Below are positions 17,574 through 25,324 of a stretch of DNA of 64,000 nt, piece after piece. Every line of letters begins with the position of its first letter. Position 1 is the first letter of the stretch. Position numbers and translations under genes: made by a program. The notes under the pieces are model-generated. The model was given only the letters and a program-made list of their open reading frames with translations. It made no database searches and was not told where the DNA came from. Source of the stretch: Aeromicrobium endophyticum (GTDB taxonomy: Bacteria; Actinomycetota; Actinomycetes; Propionibacteriales; Nocardioidaceae). The stretch covers positions 868,001-932,000 of the forward strand of contig NZ_QUBR01000002.1 in assembly GCF_003586285.1 (NCBI RefSeq), in the 5' to 3' direction.

Positions 17574-17579
17574 ACCCTA
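17574..17579 (-). promoter_or_regulatory. -10 box for the acyltransferase, leaderless type
   Basis: TAGGGT on the minus strand ends 6 nt before the GTG at 17567, so the transcript is predicted to start at or next to the start codon. A 42-bp palindromic element (17601-17642) lies immediately upstream, about where the -35 region begins. Confidence 0.5.
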
Positions 17580-17600
17580 ACAACGCCCCACCCGCCCGGA

Positions 17601-17642
17601 CGTCATCACATCAGTACCCAGGCGAGCACACCCGTGATGACG
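17601..17642. repeat. 42-bp palindromic element, solitary copy
   Basis: Starts CGTCATCACATCAGTACC and ends CCCGTGATGACG, with perfect 9-bp terminal inverted repeats CGTCATCAC/GTGATGACG. The length and first 17 bases match the four copies at 49710-49936. It lies upstream of the acyltransferase that interrupts ftsI-murE. Confidence 0.85.
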
Positions 17643-17791
17643 TCCCCCCTGGTCGAGTCGAGCGCAGCGAGCAAAGACCCGCCCCGGGTCCGAGCGAGCG
17701 CAGCGAGCGAAGGACAGGCGGGCCCGCCACGAGCGCAGCGAGGGGCGGGAGGAGTGCGAGGAACGAGCACGAGGCGGCGAAGCCGCCCCGC
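17643..17791. repeat. Intergenic gcgagcgcagcgagcg block with hairpin after ftsI
   Basis: Holds repeated gagcgcagcgag words (three near-copies) and a perfect ggcggc-gaa-gccgcc stem-loop at 17773-17787, 4 bp past the ftsI stop, which could end the ftsI transcript. No coding sequence is supported here. Confidence 0.5.
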
Positions 17792-19564
17792 CTACCAGGT
17801 CTGCTCGACCTTGGGGCTCTTCGAGCCGCTGGGCGCGACACCGAAGCGCTCGAGGGCCATCGACATGATGTCGTGGAACACGGGCGCCGCGGTGGAGCCA
17901 CCGCCCGCGTTGCTGTACGGCTTGTCGAGCACGATGTAGGTCAGGAACCGCGGGTTGTCGGCCGGCGCGAAGCCCATGAACGAGACAGTGTTCTGGCCGC
18001 GGATGTAACGACCGGTCGCGGGGTCGACGCGCCACGCGGTGCCGGTCTTGCCGGCCACCCGGTAGCCCTCGATCTGCGCGGCGGGGGCGGTGCCGTCGTC
18101 GGCCGTGACGGCCTCCATCATGCGGGTGACGGTGGCGGCGGCGTCCTTGGAGACCACGCGGTGCCCGGGCGTGGTCGCGACGGGCGTCTCCTTGCCGTCC
18201 TCACCGACCGTGCCGCTGACGACGGTGGGCTCGCACATCGTGCCGGCGTTGGCGATGGCGCCGACGGCGCGGATCATCTGCATCGCGGTGACGGACACGC
18301 CCTGGCCGAAGGCGATCGTGGCGTGGTTGGCCTTGGTCCACAGCTTGCCGTCGGTCAGGATGCCGTTGGACTCACCGGGCAGGTTGACGCCGGTCTTGCG
18401 CCCGAAGCCGAACTTGCTGAAGTAGTCGTACATCGTCTGGTCGCTCATCTGCTGCGCTGCGACGATGGTGCCGAGGTTCGACGACTTGGCGATGACGCCG
18501 GCGGCGGTCAGGTTGATCCTGCCGTGCTCCCAGTAGTCGCCGATGCGGAACTTGTCGATCGTGAGGCTGGACGGCACCGAGATCGGGGTGTCGGCGGCGA
18601 TCTTGCCCTGGTCGGCCAGCGCGGCCATCGTCACGGTCTTCATGACGCTGCCGGGCTCGTAGACGTTCTGCACGGCTCGCGAGACGGTGTTGGAGTCGTC
18701 CATGCCGGTGCGGGTGTCGGCGTCGAAGGTCGGCGACTGCGACATCTGGACGATCTGGCACGTCTTGACGTCCATCGTGATGGCGAGTCCCCAGTCCGAG
18801 CTGGACTCGTGCACGGCATCGGTGAGCCGCTGGTCGGCGTACCACTGCAGGTCGCGGTCGATCGTGGTCTTGACGTCCTTGCCGGGCACCATCTTGGTGA
18901 TGCTGCTGTCGGCCATCGGGATGCGCTGGCCCGTGGGCGAGACCTCGTAGGTGCTCTTGCCGTCGACGCCCGTGAGCGCCTTGTCGTACTGCTGCTCGAG
19001 GCCCGCGACGCCCTTGCCCGAGCCGTCGACGTAGCCGAGCAGGTTGGCGGCCAGCGAGCCACCCGGGTAGGTGCGGATGTTCTCGCGCTCGGTGAACACG
19101 CCGACCAGCTCGGCCTTGCCCAGCGCCGTGATCGCCTTGTCGGCGGTCCACCGCGGGATGTTGCGGGCCAGCACGACGTACTCGGTGCCGGGCTTGCGCA
19201 GCAGGTCGATCGTGTCGAAGTAGTCGATCTGGTCGCCGAGCTTCTCCCGCAGGATGCGCGCGATCTGCGGCGCCTTGGCCGTCGTCATCTTCGGGTTGGC
19301 CGTGATGACCAGACCGTCGACGCTGGTGGCCAGCTGTGCGCCGTTGCGGTCGAGGATCGCGCCACGCGGCGCCGGGTCGACCGAGTGGTTGGTGCCCTGG
19401 GCGACGGCCTGGGCCGCGTACGCGCTGGCGTCGAGCCCCTGGATCTGGAACAGGCGCGCCCCGAACAGGCCGAACACGATGAAGACGACGACGGTGCACG
19501 CCCTCAGTCGGCGGCGGGTCAGCACGTGACGCTCGGACGCGCCGCGGTTCTTGGTGCGGCTCAT
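17792..19564 (-). CDS. ftsI: Septal transpeptidase FtsI (PBP3, PbpB-like)
   Basis: Class B penicillin-binding protein that cross-links septal peptidoglycan with FtsW. The 590-aa protein has a basic tail, one membrane anchor at about 22-42, a dimerisation domain beginning RGAILDRNGAQLATSV, and the transpeptidase domain with the three active-site motifs EPGSVMKT (Ser nucleophile), KSSNLG and AGKTGTAW. The ATG at 19564 overlaps the ftsL stop by 4 bp. The longer upstream frame is a shadow of ftsL and rsmH. Confidence 0.97.
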   Translation of the reverse strand: MSRTKNRGASERHVLTRRRLRACTVVVFIVFGLFGARLFQIQGLDASAYAAQAVAQGTNHSVDPAPRGAILDRNGAQLATSVDGLVITANPKMTTAKAPQIARILREKLGDQIDYFDTIDLLRKPGTEYVVLARNIPRWTADKAITALGKAELVGVFTERENIRTYPGGSLAANLLGYVDGSGKGVAGLEQQYDKALTGVDGKSTYEVSPTGQRIPMADSSITKMVPGKDVKTTIDRDLQWYADQRLTDAVHESSSDWGLAITMDVKTCQIVQMSQSPTFDADTRTGMDDSNTVSRAVQNVYEPGSVMKTVTMAALADQGKIAADTPISVPSSLTIDKFRIGDYWEHGRINLTAAGVIAKSSNLGTIVAAQQMSDQTMYDYFSKFGFGRKTGVNLPGESNGILTDGKLWTKANHATIAFGQGVSVTAMQMIRAVGAIANAGTMCEPTVVSGTVGEDGKETPVATTPGHRVVSKDAAATVTRMMEAVTADDGTAPAAQIEGYRVAGKTGTAWRVDPATGRYIRGQNTVSFMGFAPADNPRFLTYIVLDKPYSNAGGGSTAAPVFHDIMSMALERFGVAPSGSKSPKVEQTW

Positions 19565-19986
19565 CGCGTCACGCTCCTGATGTTGCTGCCGGGCTCCGCC
19601 GGGGCGGGCTTGCCGAGGATCCTGCCGTCCGACAGGCGCAGGAAGGCGGGGTTGGCGTTCGGCACCATGCCGATCGCGATGGCGCGGCTCGCGACGTTGG
19701 CGGGGCTCTGGAGCCGCTCGACCTCGCGGGAGATGGCCTGCTGGCGGGTCTCGAGCGCCGTGGCCTGACGGTCGAGCTTGGCAGACTCGAAGGCCTGGGC
19801 CTGCAGCACCGTGCTCATGACGATCAGCCCGACGAGCCCGGATCCGAGCACCGCCAGCACGACCACCACGAACGGCGCACGGCGAGCGCGGCTGCGGACG
19901 GGACGGACGAGGCGCAGGCCGGCGGCCCTCGCCTCCTCCAGACGCTTCGGAGCCGGTGCCAGGGCACGCGCGACCATCGAGCTCAT
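19561..19986 (-). CDS. ftsL: Divisome protein FtsL-like
   Basis: A 141-aa bitopic protein with a basic cytoplasmic part rich in Ala/Arg ([16 protein letters not shown]), one hydrophobic stretch at about 41-63, a short heptad-like region ([26 protein letters not shown]), and a proline-rich tail. Sequence conservation of FtsL is poor, so the call rests on size, topology and the exact rsmH-ftsL-ftsI position. It overlaps both neighbours by 4 bp. Confidence 0.85.
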   Translation of the reverse strand: MSSMVARALAPAPKRLEEARAAGLRLVRPVRSRARRAPFVVVVLAVLGSGLVGLIVMSTVLQAQAFESAKLDRQATALETRQQAISREVERLQSPANVASRAIAIGMVPNANPAFLRLSDGRILGKPAPAEPGSNIRSVTR

Positions 19987-20930
19987 GCGGTTGTCCTCTC
20001 GACCACGCGGAGGCGGACCGACCGCGCCCGGGAGTTGTCGTCGACCTCGTCGTCCGTGGCCATCTCGGCGCCGCGGGTGACGAGGGTGAACTTGGCCTCG
20101 TGCCCGGCGGGCACGAACGGCATGTCGCGGGGCACGTCGGTCGTGGTGACCTCGGTGAACGCGCGCTTGGTGATGCGGTCCTCGAGCGAGTGGTACGACA
20201 GGACGACGACCCGGCCGCCGGGGGCCAGCACGTCGAGCGAGGCCGGCAGCGCCCGGCGGTAGACGCCCAGCTCGTCGTTGACCTCGATGCGCAGCGCCTG
20301 GAACGTCCGCTTGGCCGGGTTGCCTCCCGTGCGGCGCGCGGCCTGCGGGATCGATTCACGGACCAGGTCGACGAGGCGGGCGCTGGTGGTGAAGGGCTCC
20401 TTGGCGCGCTCGGCGACGACGTTGTCGGCGATGCGCTTGGCGAACTTCTCCTCGCCGTACTCGCGCAGCACGCGGGACAGATCGCGCGAGGAGTACGTGT
20501 TGAGGATGTCGGCGGCGGTCAGCTCGTCCTCGCCGTTCATCCGCATGTCGAGCGGTGCGTCCTGCGCGTAGGCGAAGCCGCGGTCGGCCAGGTCGAGCTG
20601 CATCGACGACACGCCCAGGTCGAACAGGACCCCCGACACCGTCCGGAACCCGGCAGCGGCGACGACCTCGCCGATCTCGTCGTACACGGCGTGGGCGAAG
20701 GTGACGCGGTCGCCGAACGGCGCGAGCCGAGCCGTGGCCCGCGACAGCGCCTCGGGGTCGCGGTCGATGCCGATGACGTGGACGTCGGGGAACCGCTCGA
20801 GCATCGCCTCGGTGTGACCGCCGAGGCCCAGCGTGGCGTCGACCACCACGGGCCGCTCCCCCGTCAGGGACGGTGCCAGGAGATCGAGCACGCGGTCGAG
20901 CAGGACGGGGACGTGGCTGGCGTCGCTCAC
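19983..20930 (-). CDS. rsmH: 16S rRNA (cytosine-1402-N4) methyltransferase RsmH
   Basis: SAM-dependent enzyme that methylates C1402 in the ribosomal P site. The 315-aa protein has [12 protein letters not shown], motif [41 protein letters not shown], and [14 protein letters not shown], all typical of MraW/RsmH. It is coupled on both sides by 4-bp overlaps, upstream to a 47-aa membrane protein and downstream to ftsL. Confidence 0.97.
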   Translation of the reverse strand: MSDASHVPVLLDRVLDLLAPSLTGERPVVVDATLGLGGHTEAMLERFPDVHVIGIDRDPEALSRATARLAPFGDRVTFAHAVYDEIGEVVAAAGFRTVSGVLFDLGVSSMQLDLADRGFAYAQDAPLDMRMNGEDELTAADILNTYSSRDLSRVLREYGEEKFAKRIADNVVAERAKEPFTTSARLVDLVRESIPQAARRTGGNPAKRTFQALRIEVNDELGVYRRALPASLDVLAPGGRVVVLSYHSLEDRITKRAFTEVTTTDVPRDMPFVPAGHEAKFTLVTRGAEMATDDEVDDNSRARSVRLRVVERTTA

Positions 20931-21070
20931 AGGTGGCCCAGGCCGATCGAGATCAGCAGCGCGAGGGCGATCGACGACCCGAGGGAGAAGGCCATGAGGC
21001 GGGCGCCGTCGGCGAGCTCGTGCCGCACACGCCTGGTCGGCTCGGTGTCGGTATCGATGTCGATCGTCAT
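20927..21070 (-). CDS. 47-aa single-pass membrane protein between mraZ and rsmH
   Basis: A short gene with a strong ribosome-binding site (GAGGAGGGGAC before ATG) and a stop overlapping the rsmH start by 4 bp. The product begins [19 protein letters not shown], then has one hydrophobic helix ([22 protein letters not shown]) to the end. A longer frame exists upstream, but the strong site and the acidic-then-basic N-terminus favour this start. It is unlike FtsL, which lies after rsmH. I do not recognise a family; a role as a small divisome or membrane subunit is inference from position. Confidence 0.7.
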   Translation of the reverse strand: MTIDIDTDTEPTRRVRHELADGARLMAFSLGSSIALALLISIGLGHL

Positions 21071-21216
21071 GTCCCCTCCTCGTCCTTCTCCGGTCGTGCT
21101 GTCCGTGGTGCTGCGCTGCCCGGCTGACCGTCGTGCGACCAGATCCGCGACCGCCGGGTCTGACACCGGGGAAGTGATGTCAGAACCGCGCGGGCGCAGA
21201 TCTCGCCGCACGAACG

Positions 21217-21666
21217 TCAGAAGATCCCGGGCATCACTTCTTCCGACATGTCCGCGAACGGACCTTCCTGCGATGCGGAGAACTCGTCCCAGCGGCCGGA
21301 GTCCCAGATCTCGATGCGATCCATGGCGCCCACGACGGTGCACTCCTTGTCGAGGTGCGCCCAGGTGCGCAGGACCGAGGGGATCGAGATGCGTCCCTGC
21401 TTGTCGGGAACCTCCGACGAGGCGCCGGAGAAGAACATCCGGTTGAAGTTGCGTGCCGCCTGGTTGGTGAAGGGGGTGTTGCGGATGCGGTCGGTGAAGG
21501 CGTTGAACGACTCCGTGGTCCACCCGTAGATGCAGTTCTCCTGCCCGCGGGTGAGCACGATGCCCGTCTCGAGGCGCGGCCGGAACTTCGCCGGCAGGAA
21601 CAGGCGGCCCTTGTCGTCGAGTCGCGGGGTGTAGGTGCCGAAGAAGTTCGAGACATCCGGGTTCAC
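21217..21666 (-). CDS. mraZ: Transcriptional regulator MraZ
   Basis: DNA-binding protein that represses its own dcw operon. The 149-aa protein has the two SpoVT-AbrB-like halves: FFGTYTPRLDDKGRLFLPAKF at about 8-28 and DKQGRISIPSVLRTWA at about 86-102. The GTG at 21666 follows GAGGAGGAG. Four TGGWG repeats lie just upstream (21692-21731), the type of site MraZ binds. The first gene of the dcw cluster; 146 bp separate it from the small membrane protein. Confidence 0.96.
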   Translation of the reverse strand: MNPDVSNFFGTYTPRLDDKGRLFLPAKFRPRLETGIVLTRGQENCIYGWTTESFNAFTDRIRNTPFTNQAARNFNRMFFSGASSEVPDKQGRISIPSVLRTWAHLDKECTVVGAMDRIEIWDSGRWDEFSASQEGPFADMSEEVMPGIF

Positions 21667-21691
21667 CTCGCTCCTCCTCGTCGACGGTCAT

Positions 21692-21731
21692 GCGCTCCAT
21701 TTCGCACCACTGTACTCCACTATGCACCACT
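21692..21731 (-). promoter_or_regulatory. MraZ operator: four direct repeats at 10-bp spacing
   Basis: On the minus strand the sequence reads AGTGGTGCAT, AGTGGAGTAC, AGTGGTGCGA, AATGGAGCGC: four TGGTG/TGGAG cores exactly 10 bp apart, one helical turn. Known MraZ operators are TGG-type repeats separated by 5 bp. They end about 26 bp before the mraZ start, within or just after the promoter. Confidence 0.85.
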
Positions 21732-21815
21732 CAGACATCATCTGAGCCATGTTTTCGGGCATGTCGACACGCGCCCCCCACCCGGTGGAGAGCGCGATGT
21801 CGCCTGCAAGCGCAC

Positions 21816-21843
21816 AAAAAAAACCGCCCCCGAGGGGGCGGTT
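21816..21843 (-). terminator. Rho-independent terminator after the DUF3040 gene
   Basis: Read on the minus strand: an aaccgcccc/ggggcggtt stem with a CG-rich tetraloop, followed by eight U (the a run at 21816-21823). The clearest intrinsic terminator in the window. It insulates the dcw promoter from the upstream unit. Confidence 0.9.
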
Positions 21844-21896
21844 GTTGTGGTGGTGGAGCGAAGTGGGGCGAGAACGCCCTACCGCGTCAGCGGGAG

Positions 21897-22292
21897 CTAG
21901 ATGCCATCGCCGTCGCGGCGGCGCTGCCAGCGCTCCTCCATGCGGTCGACGAACGAGCCGGACGACTTCTGCTGACGTCCGCGCGGCGCCGACGGAACGG
22001 TGGTCTGCTCGTCGCGGCCGCCGATGCCTCGTCGCCAGGCCTGGCTGAACACGAAGGCGGTGCCCACCATGGCCAGGAATCCGATGACGCCGAGCCAGGT
22101 CATCTTGGACACCACGCCGGAGAACATCACCGCGAGGCCGGCGATGAAGCCCAGGGCCGCGAGCACCGCGACCCGCCGGTTGCGCGCCATGAACTTGGCG
22201 CCGCGCAGCGTGGAGGCGAAGTCCGGGTCTTCGGCGGCCAGCGACTGCTCGAGCTGGTGCAGCAGCCTGGCCTCTTCGTCAGAGAGTGGCAC
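21897..22292 (-). CDS. DUF3040 membrane protein
   Basis: A 131-aa protein starting MPLSDEEARLLHQLEQSLAAEDPDFASTL, the DUF3040 signature, then two membrane segments (about 42-62 and 67-87) and a basic C-terminal tail. The family is actinobacterial, found just upstream of mraZ, and of unknown function. Its start overlaps the end of the methyltransferase gene by 14 bp, so the two are co-transcribed. Confidence 0.9.
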   Translation of the reverse strand: MPLSDEEARLLHQLEQSLAAEDPDFASTLRGAKFMARNRRVAVLAALGFIAGLAVMFSGVVSKMTWLGVIGFLAMVGTAFVFSQAWRRGIGGRDEQTTVPSAPRGRQQKSSGSFVDRMEERWQRRRDGDGI

Positions 22293-23049
22293 TCTTGCCT
22301 CCTGGATCGGGTGGTGCTGCTGTCAAGTCTAGGCGGGCGATCGTGTGCAGACCAGCCGAAAGTCCCGTGAACTCCGACGACCCCGTCAGGACACGCTCGA
22401 GAGCGAGCAGCGCATCGCGTGCTCCGGGCTCGGTGTCGACGATCGCGCTGGGCACCAGGTCGGCGAACACGCGCACGCCCTGGCTGCGCACGGTCACGAA
22501 CGCGAGGTCGGCCAGCAGCGTCTCGACCTCCTGCGCGACGAACCGCCGAGCGCCCATCGTGCGCACGTCCCAGCCGGACGCCGAACGGCCCAGCAGCGTC
22601 TGGGCGGTCGCGAAGTCACCCGCGAGGGCCCGCGCTGCGACCGCGGCGTTGCGCCCCGCCACCATGACGCTGACGTGGCCGCCCGGGCGGAGCACCGCGG
22701 CGACCGGCCTCAGGGCCTCGGCGGGATCGTCGACGTGCTCGAGCACGCCGTGGCAGACGACGAGGTCGAAGGAGGCCGGCGCCACGTGGTCGAGCAGGTC
22801 GGCCGAGTCGCCGAGCACGCCCGTGACCGGCACGGCCAGACCCGCCTCGACACCTCGCCGGTGCAGCGACGCGAGGGCGTCGGGGCTGGGATCGACCACG
22901 GTGACCCGGTGGCCGAGCGCAGCCAGGCGCACGGCGTCGCCGCCCGTGCCACCGCCGAGGTCGAGCACGTCGAGCAGGTCGCCGTCACCGGCGATCTGGA
23001 CGGCATCGGCGACCGCCTGCCACATCAGCTCGGAGCGCACCGGACCCAT
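22279..23049 (-). CDS. Class I SAM-dependent methyltransferase
   Basis: A 256-aa protein with the Rossmann motif I VLDLGGGTGGDAVRLAALG, VTVVDPSPDAL (motif II), and FDLVVCHGVLEHVDDP (motif IV). The layout resembles CmoM/SmtA-like tRNA or small-molecule methyltransferases, but the substrate cannot be told. The ATG at 23049 is preceded by TACAGT at 7 nt (leaderless type); the longer frame upstream lacks conserved sequence. It diverges from the oxidoreductase gene. Confidence 0.85.
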   Translation of the reverse strand: MGPVRSELMWQAVADAVQIAGDGDLLDVLDLGGGTGGDAVRLAALGHRVTVVDPSPDALASLHRRGVEAGLAVPVTGVLGDSADLLDHVAPASFDLVVCHGVLEHVDDPAEALRPVAAVLRPGGHVSVMVAGRNAAVAARALAGDFATAQTLLGRSASGWDVRTMGARRFVAQEVETLLADLAFVTVRSQGVRVFADLVPSAIVDTEPGARDALLALERVLTGSSEFTGLSAGLHTIARLDLTAAPPDPGGKSATL

Positions 23050-23056
23050 GACCGAC

Positions 23057-23130
23057 ACTGTAGTCACAGGTCCCGAGCGCCTCCTCGTCCCGCTCCCCCA
23101 CGCCTCGTCGCGCCGAGCGGCCCGTAGTCT
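23057..23130. promoter_or_regulatory. Divergent leaderless-type promoters, methyltransferase and oxidoreductase
   Basis: Minus strand: TACAGT (23057-23062) 7 nt before the methyltransferase ATG. Plus strand: TAGTCT (23125-23130) 6 nt before the oxidoreductase ATG at 23137. Both transcripts would begin at the start codon. Confidence 0.5.
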
Positions 23131-23136
23131 GCGCGC

Positions 23137-24393
23137 ATGGCGAACGTCGTGGTGGTCGGTGGCGGCTTCGCGGGCCTCTCGGCCGCTGCGCGCCTGGCCA
23201 AGCTGCGTCACGACGTCACGCTCGTCGAGTCCGGCGACCGTCTGGGCGGACGCCTCAACGGTCACGTCGTCGACGGCCACGCCTGGCCGCTCGACCTCGA
23301 CACCGTGACGCTGCCGGGCGTCTTCCGCGACCTGTTCCGCAAGTCCGGACGCCCCATCGACCGCGTCATCGGCCTCGACAAGACCGTCGGACGCAGCCAT
23401 CTGTTCAAGGACGGGTCACGGCTCGACCTGCCGCTGGGCAACCGCGGCGACCAGCACGAGGCCGTCATGGCGCTGTTCGGCGAGGACGAGTGGTCGCCGT
23501 GGGTCGACCAGTTCGCCGAGCCCTGGAACCTGATCCGGCGCATGGCGCTCGACGAGGTCTTCCCGGGCCGGCCGGCCGTCACCCGCGCGGTCCGCAAGGT
23601 GCTGCGCCCCCGCCGGACGGTCGCGGCGCTCGACCGCGAGCTGGCCGACGAGCGCCTGGCCAAGATCGTCCTCGACCCCGTGCGGCTCGCGGGGCACGAC
23701 CGTCGCTCGACCCCCGCGTTCCTCGCGGTCGGCCACTACGTCGAGCGCTCGTTCGGCCGGTGGCGGTTCGAGGGAGGGCTGCCCGGGCTGGCCGCCGCGC
23801 TCGAGACGCGGCTCACCGAGCGACGCGTCACGGTCGACCTGGGCGAGACGGCCGTCGACGTCACGCGGTCGGACGGGCAGGTCACCGGCGTCGTGACCGA
23901 CCGCCGGTCGATCGCCGCCGACGTCGTCGTCTGGTGCGCACCCACGATGCCCGCCAGCCTGCCTCCTGTGCGGATGCTGCCGGTCATCCCCGCCTTCCGC
24001 ACCCTGGTCACGCTGTCGGCCGACGCTCCCCCGATGCCCGACGAGATGCTGGTGCACGCCAATCCGCCGGTGCGCCTGTTCCGGGCCGGGGACCGGCGGT
24101 GGACGATCGAGCACCACGGCGGCGAGGACGCGATCATCGCCCTGGCCCGCCTCGGGCTCGACCTGCGCGCCCACGTCGAGCACCGCACGACCGTGTCCCC
24201 CGGCGAGCTCGTGACGATGGGCCACTGGGGCTGGACGTGGAGCAGGTGGACCACCGCGTTCGACCTGCCGGGCGTCGCGCCGACCGGCGGTCTGTACCTC
24301 GCCGGCGCGCACGCCCACCCGGGCGGCTCGCTCGAGGCGGTGGGCATGGCCACGGCGGCGATCGCCGCCGACGTGGGCCCGGCCGGTCGCTGA
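23137..24393 (+). CDS. NAD(P)/FAD-dependent oxidoreductase, phytoene desaturase-like
   Basis: A 418-aa flavoprotein. It opens with the dinucleotide-binding motif VVVVGGGFAGLSAAARLAKL and the adjacent VTLVESGDRLGGRLNGHVVDG typical of amine oxidase/phytoene desaturase folds. It ends GLYLAGAHAHPGGSLEAVGM, the C-terminal FAD-binding stretch. A polyprenyl synthase gene lies 930 bp downstream, so a role in isoprenoid or carotenoid-like metabolism is possible; the substrate is not evident. Confidence 0.8.
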   Translation: MANVVVVGGGFAGLSAAARLAKLRHDVTLVESGDRLGGRLNGHVVDGHAWPLDLDTVTLPGVFRDLFRKSGRPIDRVIGLDKTVGRSHLFKDGSRLDLPLGNRGDQHEAVMALFGEDEWSPWVDQFAEPWNLIRRMALDEVFPGRPAVTRAVRKVLRPRRTVAALDRELADERLAKIVLDPVRLAGHDRRSTPAFLAVGHYVERSFGRWRFEGGLPGLAAALETRLTERRVTVDLGETAVDVTRSDGQVTGVVTDRRSIAADVVVWCAPTMPASLPPVRMLPVIPAFRTLVTLSADAPPMPDEMLVHANPPVRLFRAGDRRWTIEHHGGEDAIIALARLGLDLRAHVEHRTTVSPGELVTMGHWGWTWSRWTTAFDLPGVAPTGGLYLAGAHAHPGGSLEAVGMATAAIAADVGPAGR

Positions 24394-24407
24394 CGACCTG
24401 CTGCGGC

Positions 24408-25301
24408 TCAGACCAGGCCGTCGGCCCGCAGCTGCTCGAAGATCTCGCGCGTGGCTCGCGACCGGTTGAGCGTGATGAAGTGCAGGCCGGGAGCGCCTCC
24501 CGCGAGCAGGTCGCGGCACAGCTGCGTCGCGAGCTCTATGCCCTTGGCGCGCACGGCGACCTTGTCGTCGGCGATCGGCTCGATCTGCTCGAGCACCTCG
24601 GCCGGCATGGCCGCCCCTGAGAGCTCGGCCATGCGGGCGACCTGCGCGAAGTTGAGGATCGGCATGATGCCGGGGACGATCGGGATGTCGCTGCCCAGCG
24701 CGCGCACCCGCTCGACCAGCCCGAAGTAGTCGGACGAGCGGAAGAACAGCTGGGTGATGGCGTAGTCGGCCCCGGCCCGCGCCTTGGCCGCCAGCACCTC
24801 GGCGTCGTGGTCGAGGCTGGCGGCATCGGGGTGGCCCTCGGGGAACGCGGCCACGCCGATCTCGAAGCCGCCGAGCTCCTTGGCCAGCTCGACGAGGTCG
24901 ACGGCGTACGTCATGCCGTCGGGGTGCGGCTCCCACGGGGCCCGCGGCCCGCCCTTGGGATCGCCCCTCAGTGCGAGGACGTTGTCGACGCCGGCGGCGG
25001 CGTACTGCTTGAGCACCGACTCGATCTCGCCGCGCGTCTGTGCCACGAGGGTCAGGTGGCCGACCGGACGCATGGCGGTCTGCTCGGCGATGCGCGCCGT
25101 GATGCGGACCGTGCGCTCCTGGCTCGTGCCTCCCGCCCCGTACGTCACCGAGACGAAGGTCGGGTCGAGCGGCTCGAGATCGGCGATCGTCTGCCACAGG
25201 ACGGCCTCGCCGTCGTCGTCCTTGGGCGGGAAGAACTCGAACGAGTAGCTCGGTGCGGGGGCCCGGAGGGCAGCGACGAGGGAGCGGTCATCGGAAGCCA
25301 T
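24408..25301 (-). CDS. metF: Methylenetetrahydrofolate reductase
   Basis: Reduces 5,10-methylene-THF to 5-methyl-THF for methionine synthesis. The 297-aa barrel protein has YSFEFFPPKDDDGEAVLW, FVSVTYGAGGTSQERT, VDNVLALRGDPKGG, FEIGVAAFPEGHPDA and GADYAITQLFF (FAD and substrate contacts). It starts at ATG 25301 with TACCGT exactly 6 nt upstream, so the mRNA is probably leaderless. It diverges from the polyprenyl synthase gene with overlapping -10 boxes. Confidence 0.95.
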   Translation of the reverse strand: MASDDRSLVAALRAPAPSYSFEFFPPKDDDGEAVLWQTIADLEPLDPTFVSVTYGAGGTSQERTVRITARIAEQTAMRPVGHLTLVAQTRGEIESVLKQYAAAGVDNVLALRGDPKGGPRAPWEPHPDGMTYAVDLVELAKELGGFEIGVAAFPEGHPDAASLDHDAEVLAAKARAGADYAITQLFFRSSDYFGLVERVRALGSDIPIVPGIMPILNFAQVARMAELSGAAMPAEVLEQIEPIADDKVAVRAKGIELATQLCRDLLAGGAPGLHFITLNRSRATREIFEQLRADGLV

Positions 25302-25306
25302 GGGGC

Positions 25307-25318
25307 AACGGTACCGTT
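25307..25318. promoter_or_regulatory. Perfect palindrome forming two overlapping -10 boxes (metF / polyprenyl synthase)
   Basis: AACGGTACCGTT is a perfect 12-bp palindrome. Read on the minus strand it gives TACCGT (25308-25313) 6 nt before the metF ATG. Read on the plus strand it gives TACCGT (25312-25317) 7 nt before the GTG at 25325. The two boxes share 2 bp, so one polymerase probably excludes the other. Confidence 0.65.
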
Positions 25319-25324
25319 CAGGAC

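Noticed and set aside
15225-17939. A 904-codon open frame on the plus strand
   Set aside because: Antisense to murE and the acyltransferase; composition is biased and no motif is present.
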